64,000 nucleotides of DNA. Source: an uncultured Tolumonas sp. GTDB taxonomy: Bacteria > Pseudomonadota > Gammaproteobacteria > Enterobacterales > Aeromonadaceae. Made by a program: the position numbers and the translations under genes. The notes under the pieces were generated by a model. The model made no database searches. It saw only the letters and a list, made by a program, of their open reading frames with translations, and had not been told where the DNA came from. Positions 17,533-26,446 of the stretch are shown in pieces. Position 1 is the stretch's first letter, and the number at the start of each line of letters is the position of its first letter. Location: contig NZ_OY782757.1 of assembly GCF_963678185.1 (NCBI RefSeq), positions 3,862,501 through 3,926,500 on the forward strand, in the 5' to 3' direction.

Positions 17533-17978
17533 ATCGTCACATCAGGACGGGGCGCATGTTACTGATTGGTATGGTGGCTGTCAACCAAGGAAACAGCAAA
17601 AAGTGTCTGTAATGGTTTGATTGCCGAATTGATGAGCAGTTTCATTCAGGTTTTTTTTATCAACAGCAAGGCAATGCCAGTGGTGACAAGGGCTGGCGTC
17701 GTTTACCCACAGAATCTGTGGATAACCCTGTGTGTTATTTTATTATATCTCTGTCTAAGCCATGTGGCTCAAGGGGTACAAAAAACCGGCGTAAAAATAT
17801 TGCAAATTTAAAACACAGTAAAATCAAAGAATTAGTTTTTTAGGCTTGAATAGTTAAGATCTGAGTATGATTAGAATGTGAGCGAAAAAGCAGCATGACT
17901 AAATGTGCATTATTTTGGCGCAGTATGGAGTGAAACCGTGGATAAGTGGGTTCTTGCAGTATGAAACGTTGAGAAATT
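17533..17978. other. Spacer between tRNA-Asn copies; DnaA-box-like sites
   Basis: No convincing gene: the longest frame (17566-17811) has no ribosome site or family resemblance. The spacer holds an exact DnaA box complement TGTGGATAA at 17717-17725, within the dyad CCACAG-AAT-CTGTGG, and an 8/9 match (CGTGGATAA) near 17938. Confidence 0.5.
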
Positions 17979-18054
17979 TGGCTCCCTCGACTGGACTTGA
18001 ACCAGTGACATACGGATTAACAGTCCGCCGTTCTACCGACTGAACTACGAGGGA
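17979..18054 (-). tRNA. tRNA-Asn (GTT), copy 4
   Basis: 76 nt, same sequence as copies 1 and 3, about 450 bp from the cluster. It must have its own promoter or a long precursor. Confidence 0.97.
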
Positions 18055-18255
18055 ATGGGCCGATAATCCTACGCATATGAGTAGGGTCGGTCAAGATAAA
18101 AATACGCGTAAGATCACACCGTGCTGAAAAGTTCAGCGTAATGGCGAAAATACATACGAAGATGCTGCTTTATTGTTTTTGTTTGGGCGTAATTGTGTCG
18201 CGGTAACGCGGGAACATATTATGATGTTGTTAAGATTTCTGGTGTGGTAATCAAT

Positions 18256-20265
18256 ATGAGTAAAGCCTTTAAGCTGGCGAGTCAGTTTCAGCCAGCAGGA
18301 GATCAGCCCAACGCCATCGCTAAATTGTTGGAAGGTATCGATGCGGGTTTAGCCCATCAAACCCTGCTGGGGGTGACCGGTTCTGGTAAAACATTCACGA
18401 TGGCGAATGTGATCGCCACGCTAAACCGGCCAACCATGATTTTGGCACCGAACAAGACCTTGGCTGCTCAGTTGTATGGCGAGATGCGGGAGTTTTTTCC
18501 TGACAATGCGGTTGAGTATTTCGTCTCTTATTATGATTACTACCAGCCAGAAGCCTATGTGCCCACTACCGACACCTTTATTGAAAAAGATTCGTCGATC
18601 AATGATCACATTGAACAGATGCGTTTATCTGCGACTAAAGCGTTGCTAGAGCGTCGTGATGTCGTGATCGTGGCCTCGGTTTCGGCGATCTATGGTTTGG
18701 GTGATCCGCAGGCCTATCTCAGTATGATGTTGCATTTGCGGCAAGGCGATATCATCAACCAACGTGACATTTTACGCCGTCTGGCTGAGTTGCAGTACAC
18801 TCGTAACGATGTGGTGTTTCAACGAGCCACTTTCCGGGTGCGTGGTGAAGTGATCGATATTTACCCGGCGGAATCAGACAAACTGGCATTACGTGTTGAG
18901 TTGTTTGACGAAGAGGTGGAACGGTTGAGCTTGTTCGATCCTCTGACTGGTGCCGTGGAAAAAGTGATCCCCCGGTTTACCGTGTTTCCGAAAAGCCATT
19001 ATGTCACGCCGCGGGATACCATCTTACAGGCGATTGAAACCATTAAGGTCGATCTGGCGGAACGCCGAGAGCAGCTTCTATCAGCGAATAAGTTGCTCGA
19101 AGAACAGCGTTTAACTCAGCGCACACAGTTTGATATCGAAATGATGCAGGAGCTGGGTTATTGCTCGGGGATTGAAAACTACTCCCGTTATTTATCTGGC
19201 CGTACAGCCGGTGAACCACCACCAACATTATTTGATTATCTGCCGGCAGATGGCTTGCTAATCATTGATGAATCGCATGTCACGGTGCCGCAAATCGGCG
19301 GTATGTATAAAGGTGACCGTTCCCGTAAAGAGACGTTGGTGGAATATGGTTTCCGTTTACCCTCGGCTTTGGATAACCGACCACTCAAATTTGATGAATT
19401 CGAAGCCTTGATGCCACAGACGGTATTTGTTTCCGCAACACCTGCTGCCTATGAGTTGAATAAATCGGGCGGCGATATCGTGCAGCAAGTTGTGCGGCCG
19501 ACCGGTTTGCTGGATCCGGAAGTCGAAGTTCGCCCAGTAGCAACGCAGGTAGACGATCTGCTGTCTGAAATTCGCCAGCGGGTTAAGCTAGAAGAACGGG
19601 TTCTGGTTACTACGTTGACCAAACGTATGGCTGAAGATCTAACCGAATATTTGCATGAACATGATGTTCGGGTTCGTTATTTACACTCGGATATTGATAC
19701 CGTTGAGCGTATGGAAATCATCCGTGATTTGCGCTTGGGTGAATTTGATGTGCTGGTCGGGATCAACCTGTTGCGGGAAGGCTTAGATATGCCAGAAGTG
19801 TCGCTGGTTGCGATTCTGGATGCAGATAAAGAGGGTTTCCTGCGTTCTACTCGTTCCATCATTCAGACCATCGGTCGTGCAGCCCGAAATCTGAATGGTA
19901 AGGCGATCTTATATGGCGATCGCATTACCGACTCTATGCGTACCGCAATCGATGAAACGGAGCGTCGGCGTGCTGTTCAGCAAGCCTTTAACCTGGAACA
20001 TGGTATTACGCCAAAAGGGCTCAATAAGAAAGTCGTCGATGTGATGCAATTAGGTGGTGTGACTAAATTGTCAGCCAAGGCGAGTCGCAATAAAGTGGCG
20101 GAAGAAGCGGCACATTATCAACGTTTGCGCCCCGATGCATTGGCGAAAGAGATCAAGCGCTTGGAAAATCAGATGTTTGAACATGCCCGCAATCTTGAAT
20201 TTGAACAAGCCGCTGGCTTACGCGATCAAATTCATGAGTTACAGCAACAATTGTTGTTGGGGTGA
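18256..20265 (+). CDS. uvrB: UvrABC excision nuclease subunit B
   Basis: 669 aa from ATG 18256 ([18 protein letters not shown]), which aligns with the E. coli start; the frame extends upstream to 18193 without matching UvrB. Walker [11 protein letters not shown], the beta-hairpin region [12 protein letters not shown], the DESH helicase box, [23 protein letters not shown] and a C-terminal UVR coiled coil ([18 protein letters not shown]) are all present. It loads onto damaged DNA with UvrA and recruits UvrC. No LexA box (CTGT-N8-ACAG) was seen upstream. The ribosome site is weak. Confidence 0.98.
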   Translation: MSKAFKLASQFQPAGDQPNAIAKLLEGIDAGLAHQTLLGVTGSGKTFTMANVIATLNRPTMILAPNKTLAAQLYGEMREFFPDNAVEYFVSYYDYYQPEAYVPTTDTFIEKDSSINDHIEQMRLSATKALLERRDVVIVASVSAIYGLGDPQAYLSMMLHLRQGDIINQRDILRRLAELQYTRNDVVFQRATFRVRGEVIDIYPAESDKLALRVELFDEEVERLSLFDPLTGAVEKVIPRFTVFPKSHYVTPRDTILQAIETIKVDLAERREQLLSANKLLEEQRLTQRTQFDIEMMQELGYCSGIENYSRYLSGRTAGEPPPTLFDYLPADGLLIIDESHVTVPQIGGMYKGDRSRKETLVEYGFRLPSALDNRPLKFDEFEALMPQTVFVSATPAAYELNKSGGDIVQQVVRPTGLLDPEVEVRPVATQVDDLLSEIRQRVKLEERVLVTTLTKRMAEDLTEYLHEHDVRVRYLHSDIDTVERMEIIRDLRLGEFDVLVGINLLREGLDMPEVSLVAILDADKEGFLRSTRSIIQTIGRAARNLNGKAILYGDRITDSMRTAIDETERRRAVQQAFNLEHGITPKGLNKKVVDVMQLGGVTKLSAKASRNKVAEEAAHYQRLRPDALAKEIKRLENQMFEHARNLEFEQAAGLRDQIHELQQQLLLG

Positions 20266-20288
20266 TAAAGGTTATATTGAAGGAAATA

Positions 20289-20310
20289 GCCACTGCATCT
20301 TAGCAGTGGC
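20289..20310. terminator. Hairpin between uvrB and folE
   Basis: GCCACTGC (20289-20296) pairs perfectly with GCAGTGGC (20303-20310) between two convergent genes. A moderately T-rich tail follows on the plus strand. Confidence 0.65.
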
Positions 20311-20319
20311 TTATATCTA

Positions 20320-20970
20320 TTAAGCGCGGCTCAGAAACTCATGTCGGGTTGCGGCATTACTTTTAAATACACCACCCAATGCGGTGGTCGTGGTCTGGCT
20401 CAATGCATCCATGATCCCACGTGATTTGACGCAATAATGTGTTGCCGTCATGGTAATCGCGACATTGTCTGTACCCAATAGCACCTGTAATGCAACTAGG
20501 ATCTGCTGGGTCAATCGTTCTTGGACTTGTGGGCGTTTGGCAAAGAAATTCACAATGCGATTTATCTTTGATAAGCCAATAATTTTGTCTTTCGGAAGAT
20601 AAGCCACCGTTGCCCGGCCATCAATAGTAACGAAATGATGTTCACAGGTGCTTGTTACACCAATGTCTTGCACCTTGATCATTTCATCCGTACCCATTTT
20701 ATTTTCAATCAGGGTAATTTTGGGAAATGTACTGTAGTCGAGACCGGAAAATATTTCATCGACATACATTTTGGCAATACGGTGCGGTGTTTCCACCAAG
20801 CTATCATCAGCTAAATCAAGACCAAGCAGCGTCATAATGGAGGCCATATGTTGCTCTATCTGCTGCTTCTTTTCATGTGCCGAAACAGCGGTATGCAGCA
20901 TCGGGGTTTCTAACCCTTTCGCTTCCAGAGCAGAGCGAACAATTACAGCTTCTTTACTTAGTTGAGTCAT
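20320..20970 (-). CDS. folE: GTP cyclohydrolase I
   Basis: 216 aa from ATG 20970 ([12 protein letters not shown]), chosen on length (E. coli 222) and an AGGAG upstream; the frame itself runs to 21051. Zinc and substrate residues are in [13 protein letters not shown] and [31 protein letters not shown] is also typical. It converts GTP to dihydroneopterin triphosphate, the first step of folate synthesis, in the cytosol. Monocistronic and convergent with uvrB. Confidence 0.96.
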   Translation of the reverse strand: MTQLSKEAVIVRSALEAKGLETPMLHTAVSAHEKKQQIEQHMASIMTLLGLDLADDSLVETPHRIAKMYVDEIFSGLDYSTFPKITLIENKMGTDEMIKVQDIGVTSTCEHHFVTIDGRATVAYLPKDKIIGLSKINRIVNFFAKRPQVQERLTQQILVALQVLLGTDNVAITMTATHYCVKSRGIMDALSQTTTTALGGVFKSNAATRHEFLSRA

Positions 20971-21198
20971 TGTCTCTTTATCTCCTGCATCAGGGTTAAT
21001 ACCTATTCCCGACACATAATTACGGCTTCTGAACTTATTATACACATCCAATGCGGCTTAGGCTTATCGAGCCGAAGCAAACCTGTCTTACTAATACGCA
21101 GCAAATTTCCGGATAGATTGCTGATACAGATAAAAATTAACGGGAAACAAAGTTTAGTTGTATTTTTGTATATTGGATGAACAAGCTTTCATTTGATA

Positions 21199-21266
21199 TG
21201 CATTTTGCGAAAATGCAAATCGAATGTGGATTCATTTGCAAATTGCAAAAATGCGCAATTTGCAAA
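21199..21266. promoter_or_regulatory. Two inverted repeats upstream of a candidate sRNA
   Basis: TGCATTTT-GCG-AAAATGCA (21199-21217) is a perfect 8-bp dyad. A second dyad has 12-bp arms TTTGCAAATTGC (21235-21246) and GCAATTTGCAAA (21255-21266). The second ends about 18 bp before the extended -10 box and looks like a regulator site. The rest of 20971-21198 shows nothing I can name. Confidence 0.6.
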
Positions 21267-21283
21267 GTCTTTTGACTCTGTTG

Positions 21284-21292
21284 TGTTATAAT
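21284..21292 (+). promoter_or_regulatory. Extended -10 promoter
   Basis: TGTTATAAT contains a perfect -10 hexamer TATAAT (21287-21292) with the upstream TG of extended -10 promoters. No good -35 is visible, which suits either an extended -10 promoter or activator dependence. Confidence 0.65.
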
Positions 21293-21298
21293 TTAGAT

Positions 21299-21499
21299 AA
21301 ATAAAGAGGCGTGATTGAGGCTGTTTTTAGCTAAAACCACTAAAAAAGCGCCTAATTTATATCTTTATAAAATTATTTAGATGTATATGGAATGTTGGCA
21401 CGGCTTTTCCATATATAAATGTGTAAACCAGTTTTATCCCGTGCTCTCTTCAGCAAAAGCTGAAGTTCGGTCAACTACATTGTGGTTGACCTTTTTTTT
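21299..21499 (+). ncRNA. Candidate structured small RNA, about 200 nt
   Basis: This stretch between folE and sbcB has a promoter before it, no reading frame, and four stem-loops. They are AGGCG/CGCCT (21307-21353), TATATGGAA/TTCCATATA (21384-21415), CTTCAGC-AAAA-GCTGAAG (21448-21465), and GGTCAAC/GTTGACC (21469-21491), which is followed by eight T residues. The last is a clear intrinsic terminator on the plus strand; on the minus strand no T run follows, so it does not serve sbcB. I do not recognise it as Spot 42, GcvB, GlmY/Z, SdsR or 6S RNA. Function unknown. Confidence 0.6.
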
Positions 21500-21504
21500 G
21501 CCTG

Positions 21505-22920
21505 TCATTTACCCTGTAAATACAACGCCAGCGATTTAATGATGTTCCATTCGCGTGAGCCCTGTATTTTTCCTTCAAGCAGCTGTTCCAATCGCAATAA
21601 ATAAGCCTCTGCTTGTCGATTTAATGCATCGACACAAAATTGCTGCCATTGCTCTTGTTCGCGTGGTGACAGTGTGTGGGGATAATTTCTGGCTCGGTAG
21701 CGAAACAGTAATGTATGCAGGCGAGGATCATGAAATTGATAACGGCCTGGCGTTAATTGTTCTGCCGAGGCTTGCTGGATCAAATCAATCGTTGCTCGAT
21801 CTGCTTCAGAGAAAAAGCCTTGATACAGCATATGTTCAGGATCCTGATTTTCAGGAGGAACAAAATCATCATTAAACAGGGCGACTAGTTTTTCTCTAAT
21901 CTCAGGATTTTCTCGGATCAATTGCAGGTTCTGCATACAACGATCACGATTAATACCTAATTTTTGCGAACGTTCCTCGCTCAGACTGGCGGCTGGCGCC
22001 AGAATCGGGCACTTATTTATATGGATCAATTTGACGGGCACTGGCGATTCGCCGGCCAATTCATTACGCCGGGTATAAAGGCGATCACGTAAAGCCGCTA
22101 CCTCTAGCTTGAGCAGGGGGGATATGTCTTTGTGTAAATCCACGACAATCACGGCATTATTATTGGTTGGATGCCAAGCTAACGGGGCAATCCAACTGGC
22201 ACAGCCTTGCCATGCGGAAAACATACCGGAGACATGAACCAGCGGTTTAATATTAATGATATCGATCAGATTTTTTAGCTTATTTTTACTGCGGTGTTCT
22301 AACAAGTAATCAAATAAGCGCGGTTGGGCTTGTTTTAGACATTTTGCTAAGCCAATAGTGGCATACACATCAGACATCGCATCATGTGCGTTTTCATGTT
22401 TGATGCCATTAGCAACAGACAGTTTTTCCAGACGAAATGACGGTTTACCTTCATCATCATAAACCCAATTAATTCCCTCTGGGCGCAAAGCATAAAACGC
22501 TCGCACTACATCTAACAGATCCCAACGGGAGTTGCCTTGTTGCCAGCTATAAGCATACGGGTCGAAAAAATTGCGGTAAAAACCGTAACGCGTGAATTCA
22601 TCATCAAAGCGGATATTGTTGTAGCCCAGTATACAGGTTTCTGGTTGCGCAAATTGCGCATGAATCGAGCGGAAAAAATCGGCTTCACAGACACCATTTT
22701 GATTTGCTATTTGAGGCGTAATGCCGGTTATCAGGCAAGCCTCTGGCGTTGGTAAATAATCTGGTGCCATTTGGCAATAAAGAACGACTGGTTCGCCACA
22801 AATGTTAAAATCAGCATCGGTACGAATCCCGGCAAATTGTGATGGCCGATCGCGGGCGGGATCAATACCAAAAGTTTCGTAATCGTGGAACACGAAAGTT
22901 TTTTGCGGTTTAGTAATCAA
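21505..22920 (-). CDS. sbcB: Exodeoxyribonuclease I
   Basis: 471 aa if translation starts at the TTG at 22920 (LITKPQKTFVFHDYETFG). E. coli SbcB is 475 residues and its match begins at FLFHDYETFG. The frame stays open to 23043, but that extension crosses a terminator hairpin and has no SbcB similarity. Catalytic acidic residues are in FVFHDYETFGIDP, GYNNIRFDDEFTR and NAHDAMSDVYATI (DnaQ-like exonuclease); the SH3-like and helical C-terminal domains follow. It degrades single-stranded DNA 3' to 5' in repair. No ATG or GTG fits the start, and the ribosome site is weak, suggesting low expression. Confidence 0.93.
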   Translation of the reverse strand: MITKPQKTFVFHDYETFGIDPARDRPSQFAGIRTDADFNICGEPVVLYCQMAPDYLPTPEACLITGITPQIANQNGVCEADFFRSIHAQFAQPETCILGYNNIRFDDEFTRYGFYRNFFDPYAYSWQQGNSRWDLLDVVRAFYALRPEGINWVYDDEGKPSFRLEKLSVANGIKHENAHDAMSDVYATIGLAKCLKQAQPRLFDYLLEHRSKNKLKNLIDIINIKPLVHVSGMFSAWQGCASWIAPLAWHPTNNNAVIVVDLHKDISPLLKLEVAALRDRLYTRRNELAGESPVPVKLIHINKCPILAPAASLSEERSQKLGINRDRCMQNLQLIRENPEIREKLVALFNDDFVPPENQDPEHMLYQGFFSEADRATIDLIQQASAEQLTPGRYQFHDPRLHTLLFRYRARNYPHTLSPREQEQWQQFCVDALNRQAEAYLLRLEQLLEGKIQGSREWNIIKSLALYLQGK

Positions 22921-22981
22921 AATAACACCACTTGTGGCTGTAAAACGTTTAATAAGTCTATTCTGGATGAATTTCGGGAAT

Positions 22982-23013
22982 AAAAAAACCCAGTCAACTT
23001 TACGTCGACTGGG
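22982..23013 (-). terminator. Intrinsic terminator in the leader of sbcB (attenuator candidate)
   Basis: On the minus strand CCCAGTCGAC pairs with GTTGACTGGG (10 bp with one G-U) around GTAAA, followed by seven T residues. A TATAAT (23066-23061, minus) lies just upstream, so a transcript of about 70 nt would end here, roughly 60 bp before the sbcB start. The remainder of 22921-23200 shows nothing else. Confidence 0.75.
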
Positions 23014-23200
23014 CCAAGACTCAATGTTTAATTGCAGTGGCATTAAGTTAGAGTTCAGACATTATAAAAAGTTCCGTTAAGTTGCATAAAAATTGTGATT
23101 TCCTTCTCGTTACAGATCGCTAGCAGCCTATTTTTTTCATTAGAACAATAAAAAAGAACGGAACATCTGCGCAATAGGCATATTTTCACCAGTAATTTCA

Positions 23201-23246
23201 TTGAGATTGAGAAAATTTTAGATTAAATTAGTTTTATCTAATTTAA
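23201..23246 (+). promoter_or_regulatory. Promoter and palindromic operator of the YeeE/YedE pair
   Basis: TTGAGA (23201-23206) and TAAATT (23224-23229) are 17 bp apart. The inverted repeat TTAAATTAG (23223-23231) and CTAATTTAA (23238-23246) overlaps the -10. It contains TTATCTAATTTA (23234-23245), matching the half-motif of the palindrome at 2279-2295. Confidence 0.55.
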
Positions 23247-23259
23247 TTGGTCTTTATGT

Positions 23260-23661
23260 ATGTACAATTTTACACCGTGGAGTTCATTGCTTGGCGGGCT
23301 CCTGATTGGTTTAGCAGCCCTGATACTTTTATGGGGTAAAGGCCGGGTTGCTGGCTACAGTGGCATCATCGCTGGGCTATTTTCTGCTGCAGATAATAAA
23401 CATTGGCGCATTCTATTTCTTGCTGGCACGACGCTCGGGGCGAGTCTGGCGACCTATGCACTACATCTTCAAGTAGCAAAACTTGAGGTATCGCCAATGT
23501 TATTACTGGCCGGTTTGTTAGTCGGTGTCGGTTCTCGCTTGGCGAATGGCTGCACCAGTGGTCACGGTATTTGTGGCATTGGCCGTTTTTCAATCCGTTC
23601 ATTGGTGGCAACCGGATTATTTATATTTTCTGGTGCATTCATTGTTGCAATGACTCATTAA
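23260..23661 (+). CDS. YeeE/YedE (TsuA-type) sulfur transport protein, N-terminal half
   Basis: 133 aa, about four membrane helices. The motif ANGCTSGHGICG (Cys98) is the conserved element of the YeeE/YedE family, whose member TsuA imports thiosulfate through a relay of cysteines. In many bacteria, as here, the transporter is split into two small proteins (compare PmpA/PmpB). The second half follows after 10 bp. No clear Shine-Dalgarno precedes the ATG. The family and the shared operator with the persulfide reductase gene suggest transport of reduced sulfur species; the substrate is inferred. Confidence 0.85.
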   Translation: MYNFTPWSSLLGGLLIGLAALILLWGKGRVAGYSGIIAGLFSAADNKHWRILFLAGTTLGASLATYALHLQVAKLEVSPMLLLAGLLVGVGSRLANGCTSGHGICGIGRFSIRSLVATGLFIFSGAFIVAMTH

Positions 23662-23671
23662 GAGGTGAGCT

Positions 23672-24121
23672 GTGATTAGTTTATTTGCCGGTATTCTTTT
23701 TGGCTTCGGATTAGCGCTTTCTGGCATGATGCAACCTGATAAGGTGGTGGGTTTTCTTAATATTACCGGGGAGTGGGATGCATCATTGATGTTGGTGATG
23801 GGCGGCGCTTTGGCTGTTTTTACTCCGGGGTATCACTTGCTTATTAAAAAACGCCAACAAACATGGAATGGTGCTGCTTTGCATTTGCCAACTAAAAAAG
23901 CACTGGATCGGCAGTTGGTCATTGGTGCTCTGATATTTGGTATAGGGTGGGGGCTTGCTGGTATTTGTCCGGGGCCGGCAATTGCCATGGCGGCACTGAT
24001 TGGTTGGCCCGCGATTGTTTTTATTTTCGCTATGGTCGTGGGGATGTTGATGGTTGGATACTGGCAGCAGAAAAAGCATCTATTGGCCGAGCAAATTACA
24101 CAATTAGCTGCATCGGAATAA
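23672..24121 (+). CDS. YeeE/YedE (TsuA-type) sulfur transport protein, C-terminal half
   Basis: 149 aa, about four membrane helices, GTG start at 23672 preceded by AGAGGTGAGCT. It opens with GFGLALSGMMQPDKVVGFLN and has GWGLAGICPGPAIA (Cys99), the second conserved cysteine motif of the family. It forms an operon with the preceding half and the two probably make one channel. The complex sits in the inner membrane. A hairpin follows directly. Confidence 0.85.
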   Translation: MISLFAGILFGFGLALSGMMQPDKVVGFLNITGEWDASLMLVMGGALAVFTPGYHLLIKKRQQTWNGAALHLPTKKALDRQLVIGALIFGIGWGLAGICPGPAIAMAALIGWPAIVFIFAMVVGMLMVGYWQQKKHLLAEQITQLAASE

Positions 24122-24123
24122 AA

Positions 24124-24187
24124 ATAATCAGCCAGACATCTCGTTAGAAGATGGTTGGCTGATTATCAAGTTATCAAGTTATCAAGC
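24124..24187. terminator. Long hairpin and 8-bp tandem repeat between convergent genes
   Basis: ATAATCAGCCA (24124-24134) pairs with TGGCTGATTAT (24156-24166), with an inner CATCT/AGATG stem. Three tandem TATCAAGT/C units follow (24164-24187); the last runs into the yfbU stop codon. Confidence 0.6.
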
Positions 24188-24682
24188 AGTGATGATATTA
24201 CGAATTTCTTGAATGGATAATTTGTATTGGCGCGGGCAATCACGCCATTCGGCTAGCATGCGCTCATATTTGTCATGCATTGCCATTTCAGAATTTAAGC
24301 TTGCACAACATTTACCTAAATCTGGGAAACGTTTTTCTACATCTAACAGATAACAGACATAATCAGCCAGTTCCCGTTCATAGCCTCTGGCATAACCAAT
24401 GAAATCTAAGCGTGATGCAGAGATTTGCACCTGATCTTCAGCAGTTAAGTTTTCATAAGAAACTTTAAGTGCATGATGCATTTCCAGCGTATCAATCACT
24501 TCTCTGCACGTTTCTTCAGTCAGATGACCAAACTCTTTTTCCAGCTCCAGCATCTGTAAACAGTAACCACGTTCTACAATAGTCTTGCAGCGATGGTAAT
24601 AATCAGCCTTCTCAGGATTCAGCTTACTCAGTATTTCATATTGATTACTGAGTATCAGTCGCTGAGCATGATTCATATTCAT
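24182..24682 (-). CDS. yfbU: YfbU family protein
   Basis: 166 aa, close to the 164 residues of E. coli YfbU (UPF0304). Shared blocks include NAQRLILSNQY-like MNHAQRLILSNQYEILSKL, ERGYCLQMLELEKEFG, EETCREVIDTLEMHHAL and CPRQYKLSIQEIRNII. A soluble, helical protein; no firm molecular function is known to me. ATG 24682 follows AGGA with good spacing. Convergent with the sulfur transporter pair. Confidence 0.92.
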   Translation of the reverse strand: MNMNHAQRLILSNQYEILSKLNPEKADYYHRCKTIVERGYCLQMLELEKEFGHLTEETCREVIDTLEMHHALKVSYENLTAEDQVQISASRLDFIGYARGYERELADYVCYLLDVEKRFPDLGKCCASLNSEMAMHDKYERMLAEWRDCPRQYKLSIQEIRNIITA

Positions 24683-24891
24683 AAGTGGTATCCTGCCAGT
24701 AATAGATGCATTTAGTGTATAAGTATCAAGCGTTACGGTTCTTTATCTATATCAAAAAGCAGGTGAAAACGGTTGCTTCGACTGTCAAGTTATCTGAATG
24801 GATATATTTTTATGTGATCAAGCCATCACTCTCTGTTGTTTCTCTGTGTTCTGAATTAGGATTGGCGCAAACAATAATGAGGTCAGAACTA

Positions 24892-25446
24892 ATGATGACT
24901 CGCGGTGTTAAATTTCTCTTTATCCTGACGTTTCTGGCACTGAGTGCCTTTTACTTATATGTGCTTTATCTGGCTAAGCATCCTGATGTGTCGATGGCAT
25001 ATCGTATGTATTATTTGGATAAGAAGACCCATATTTGGAATCGTAACCAGACTCTCGCATACATTCCCGGCACGTTAATGGATCTCACAAATGAACGTGA
25101 GCGTTGCCCTTATCTCTCTCGCGACGGCTGGGATATTCCTGAAAAAGATGGTTCAGGTTCACCGTTTATCGATAAAGGCGGATTATATTTCACCTTACAT
25201 CAAGAACCCGGCGCCCTGAAATTCCAAGGCACCTTGACTACAAAAGCAGCGAATACAGAACTTAGTGTTAGTATTGGAGATAAATGGTCTCAAACGGTTA
25301 AATTTGATAAAGCAGGCTCACAGCAATTTGAATTATTACTTCCAGCGGGTTTATTCATCGCAGATCCGCTAGAACCAAATTATGTGTCACTGCATAGCAA
25401 CCAATCTATCATGTTCAAAACATTCAAATTATCCCATGCGGGATGA
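24892..25446 (+). CDS. Membrane-anchored periplasmic protein of a glycan-modification operon
   Basis: 184 aa from ATG 24892 (MMTRGVKFLF), chosen for GAGG about 10 nt upstream; the frame starts at 24706. One N-terminal membrane helix (about residues 8-27) without a clear cleavage site, then about 155 hydrophilic residues predicted periplasmic (GGLYFTLHQEPGALKFQGTL, VSIGDKWSQTVKFD). The alternating pattern suggests beta structure. I do not recognise the family. It ends 7 bp before the GtrB-like gene, so it heads the operon and may assist glycan transfer in the periplasm (inference). Confidence 0.75.
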   Translation: MMTRGVKFLFILTFLALSAFYLYVLYLAKHPDVSMAYRMYYLDKKTHIWNRNQTLAYIPGTLMDLTNERERCPYLSRDGWDIPEKDGSGSPFIDKGGLYFTLHQEPGALKFQGTLTTKAANTELSVSIGDKWSQTVKFDKAGSQQFELLLPAGLFIADPLEPNYVSLHSNQSIMFKTFKLSHAG

Positions 25447-25453
25447 GGTTATT

Positions 25454-26446
25454 ATGAGCAAACAATCATTCACCGTGTCATTAGTTGTACCTGTTTATAA
25501 CGAAGAAGAAAGTATTGATACTTTTATTGAAACGATCGACAAAGAACTGGCACCACTGCGTGATCAATTGGAAATCGTTTTTGTTAATGACGGCAGTCGT
25601 GACCGCACCCGTGAAGTAGTTGAAAAGGCGATTGAAAAAGACAATCGTGTAACGCTGATTAACCTAGCCCGTAATTTTGGTAAAGAAGCTGCGATGACTG
25701 CAGGTCTTGCGCATGCCCGCGGTGATGCGGTTGTCCCAATGGATGTGGATTTACAAGATCCACCAGCATTAGTGCTGGAATTTGTCCGTATGTGGAAAGA
25801 AGAAGGTTATGACACCGTTTACGGTGTTCGTACTGACCGTAATGCAGACACCGCAATGAAACGTCTGACGGCTGGCGGTTTCTATCGTTTCTTTAATGCG
25901 GTATCAACTACTACCAAAATCCCCGAGAATGCAGGTGATTTCCGTTTAATGGATCGCCGTGTAGTGGAAGCAATCAATCAATTGCCAGAACGTAACCGCT
26001 TTATGAAAGGGCTGTTCGCGTGGGCTGGCTTCCGTTCAATTGGCGTACCTTATGCTCGTCCAGAGCGTGCTGCTGGCACGACAAAATTCAATTACTGGAA
26101 ACTGTGGAACTTTGCTCTAGATGGTTTATTCAGCTTCTCTAGCTGGCCATTGCGTGTTTGGAGTTATATCGGTGGCGCAGTTGCCGGGATCAGTTTCCTT
26201 TACATGCTGATTATCATTTTAAAAGTGATTTTCGTTGGTGTTGATAGCCCAGGCTATGCTTCATTAATGTGTGTGATCCTGTTTCTTGGCGGTATGCAGC
26301 TGTTATCGATTGGTATCATGGGCGAATACATTGGTCGTATGTTCCTTGAAGTAAAACAGCGCCCAGTATTCCTTGTGGAAGGCGTTTATGGTCAATATTC
26401 ACGCCCGGCAGTAACTGTTGCCACGGAAGAAGATAAACAAGCATGA
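25454..26446 (+). CDS. GtrB-like polyprenyl-phosphate glycosyltransferase
   Basis: 330 aa from ATG 25454 (GAGG at 7 nt). A GT2 catalytic domain (VSLVVPVYNEEESID, FVNDGSRDRTRE, VPMDVDLQDPPAL, AGDFRLMDRRVV, RAAGTTKFNYWKLW) is followed by two membrane helices (about 235-310). This is the layout of bactoprenol glucosyltransferases (GtrB) and ArnC, which load a sugar from a nucleotide donor onto undecaprenyl phosphate at the cytosolic face. The next gene, GtrA-type flippase, overlaps its stop by 4 nt. The sugar cannot be told from sequence. Confidence 0.9.
   Translation: MSKQSFTVSLVVPVYNEEESIDTFIETIDKELAPLRDQLEIVFVNDGSRDRTREVVEKAIEKDNRVTLINLARNFGKEAAMTAGLAHARGDAVVPMDVDLQDPPALVLEFVRMWKEEGYDTVYGVRTDRNADTAMKRLTAGGFYRFFNAVSTTTKIPENAGDFRLMDRRVVEAINQLPERNRFMKGLFAWAGFRSIGVPYARPERAAGTTKFNYWKLWNFALDGLFSFSSWPLRVWSYIGGAVAGISFLYMLIIILKVIFVGVDSPGYASLMCVILFLGGMQLLSIGIMGEYIGRMFLEVKQRPVFLVEGVYGQYSRPAVTVATEEDKQA

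Noticed and set aside
17566-17811. 81-aa plus-strand frame between tRNA-Asn genes
   Set aside because: No ribosome binding site, low-complexity hydrophobic end, no family resemblance; overlaps the DnaA-like dyad.
17702-17946. DnaA-box-like sequences as a replication origin
   Set aside because: Only one exact box and one near match, no dnaA/gidA/rpmH neighbours and no AT-rich iterons. More likely a local DnaA effect on uvrB or chance.
18055-18255. LexA box upstream of uvrB
   Set aside because: The only CTG...CAG pair (CTGAAAAGTTCAG, near 18124) has the wrong spacing for LexA.
22921-23043. N-terminal extension of SbcB
   Set aside because: It crosses a strong terminator hairpin, lacks similarity to SbcB and would make the protein 41 residues too long.
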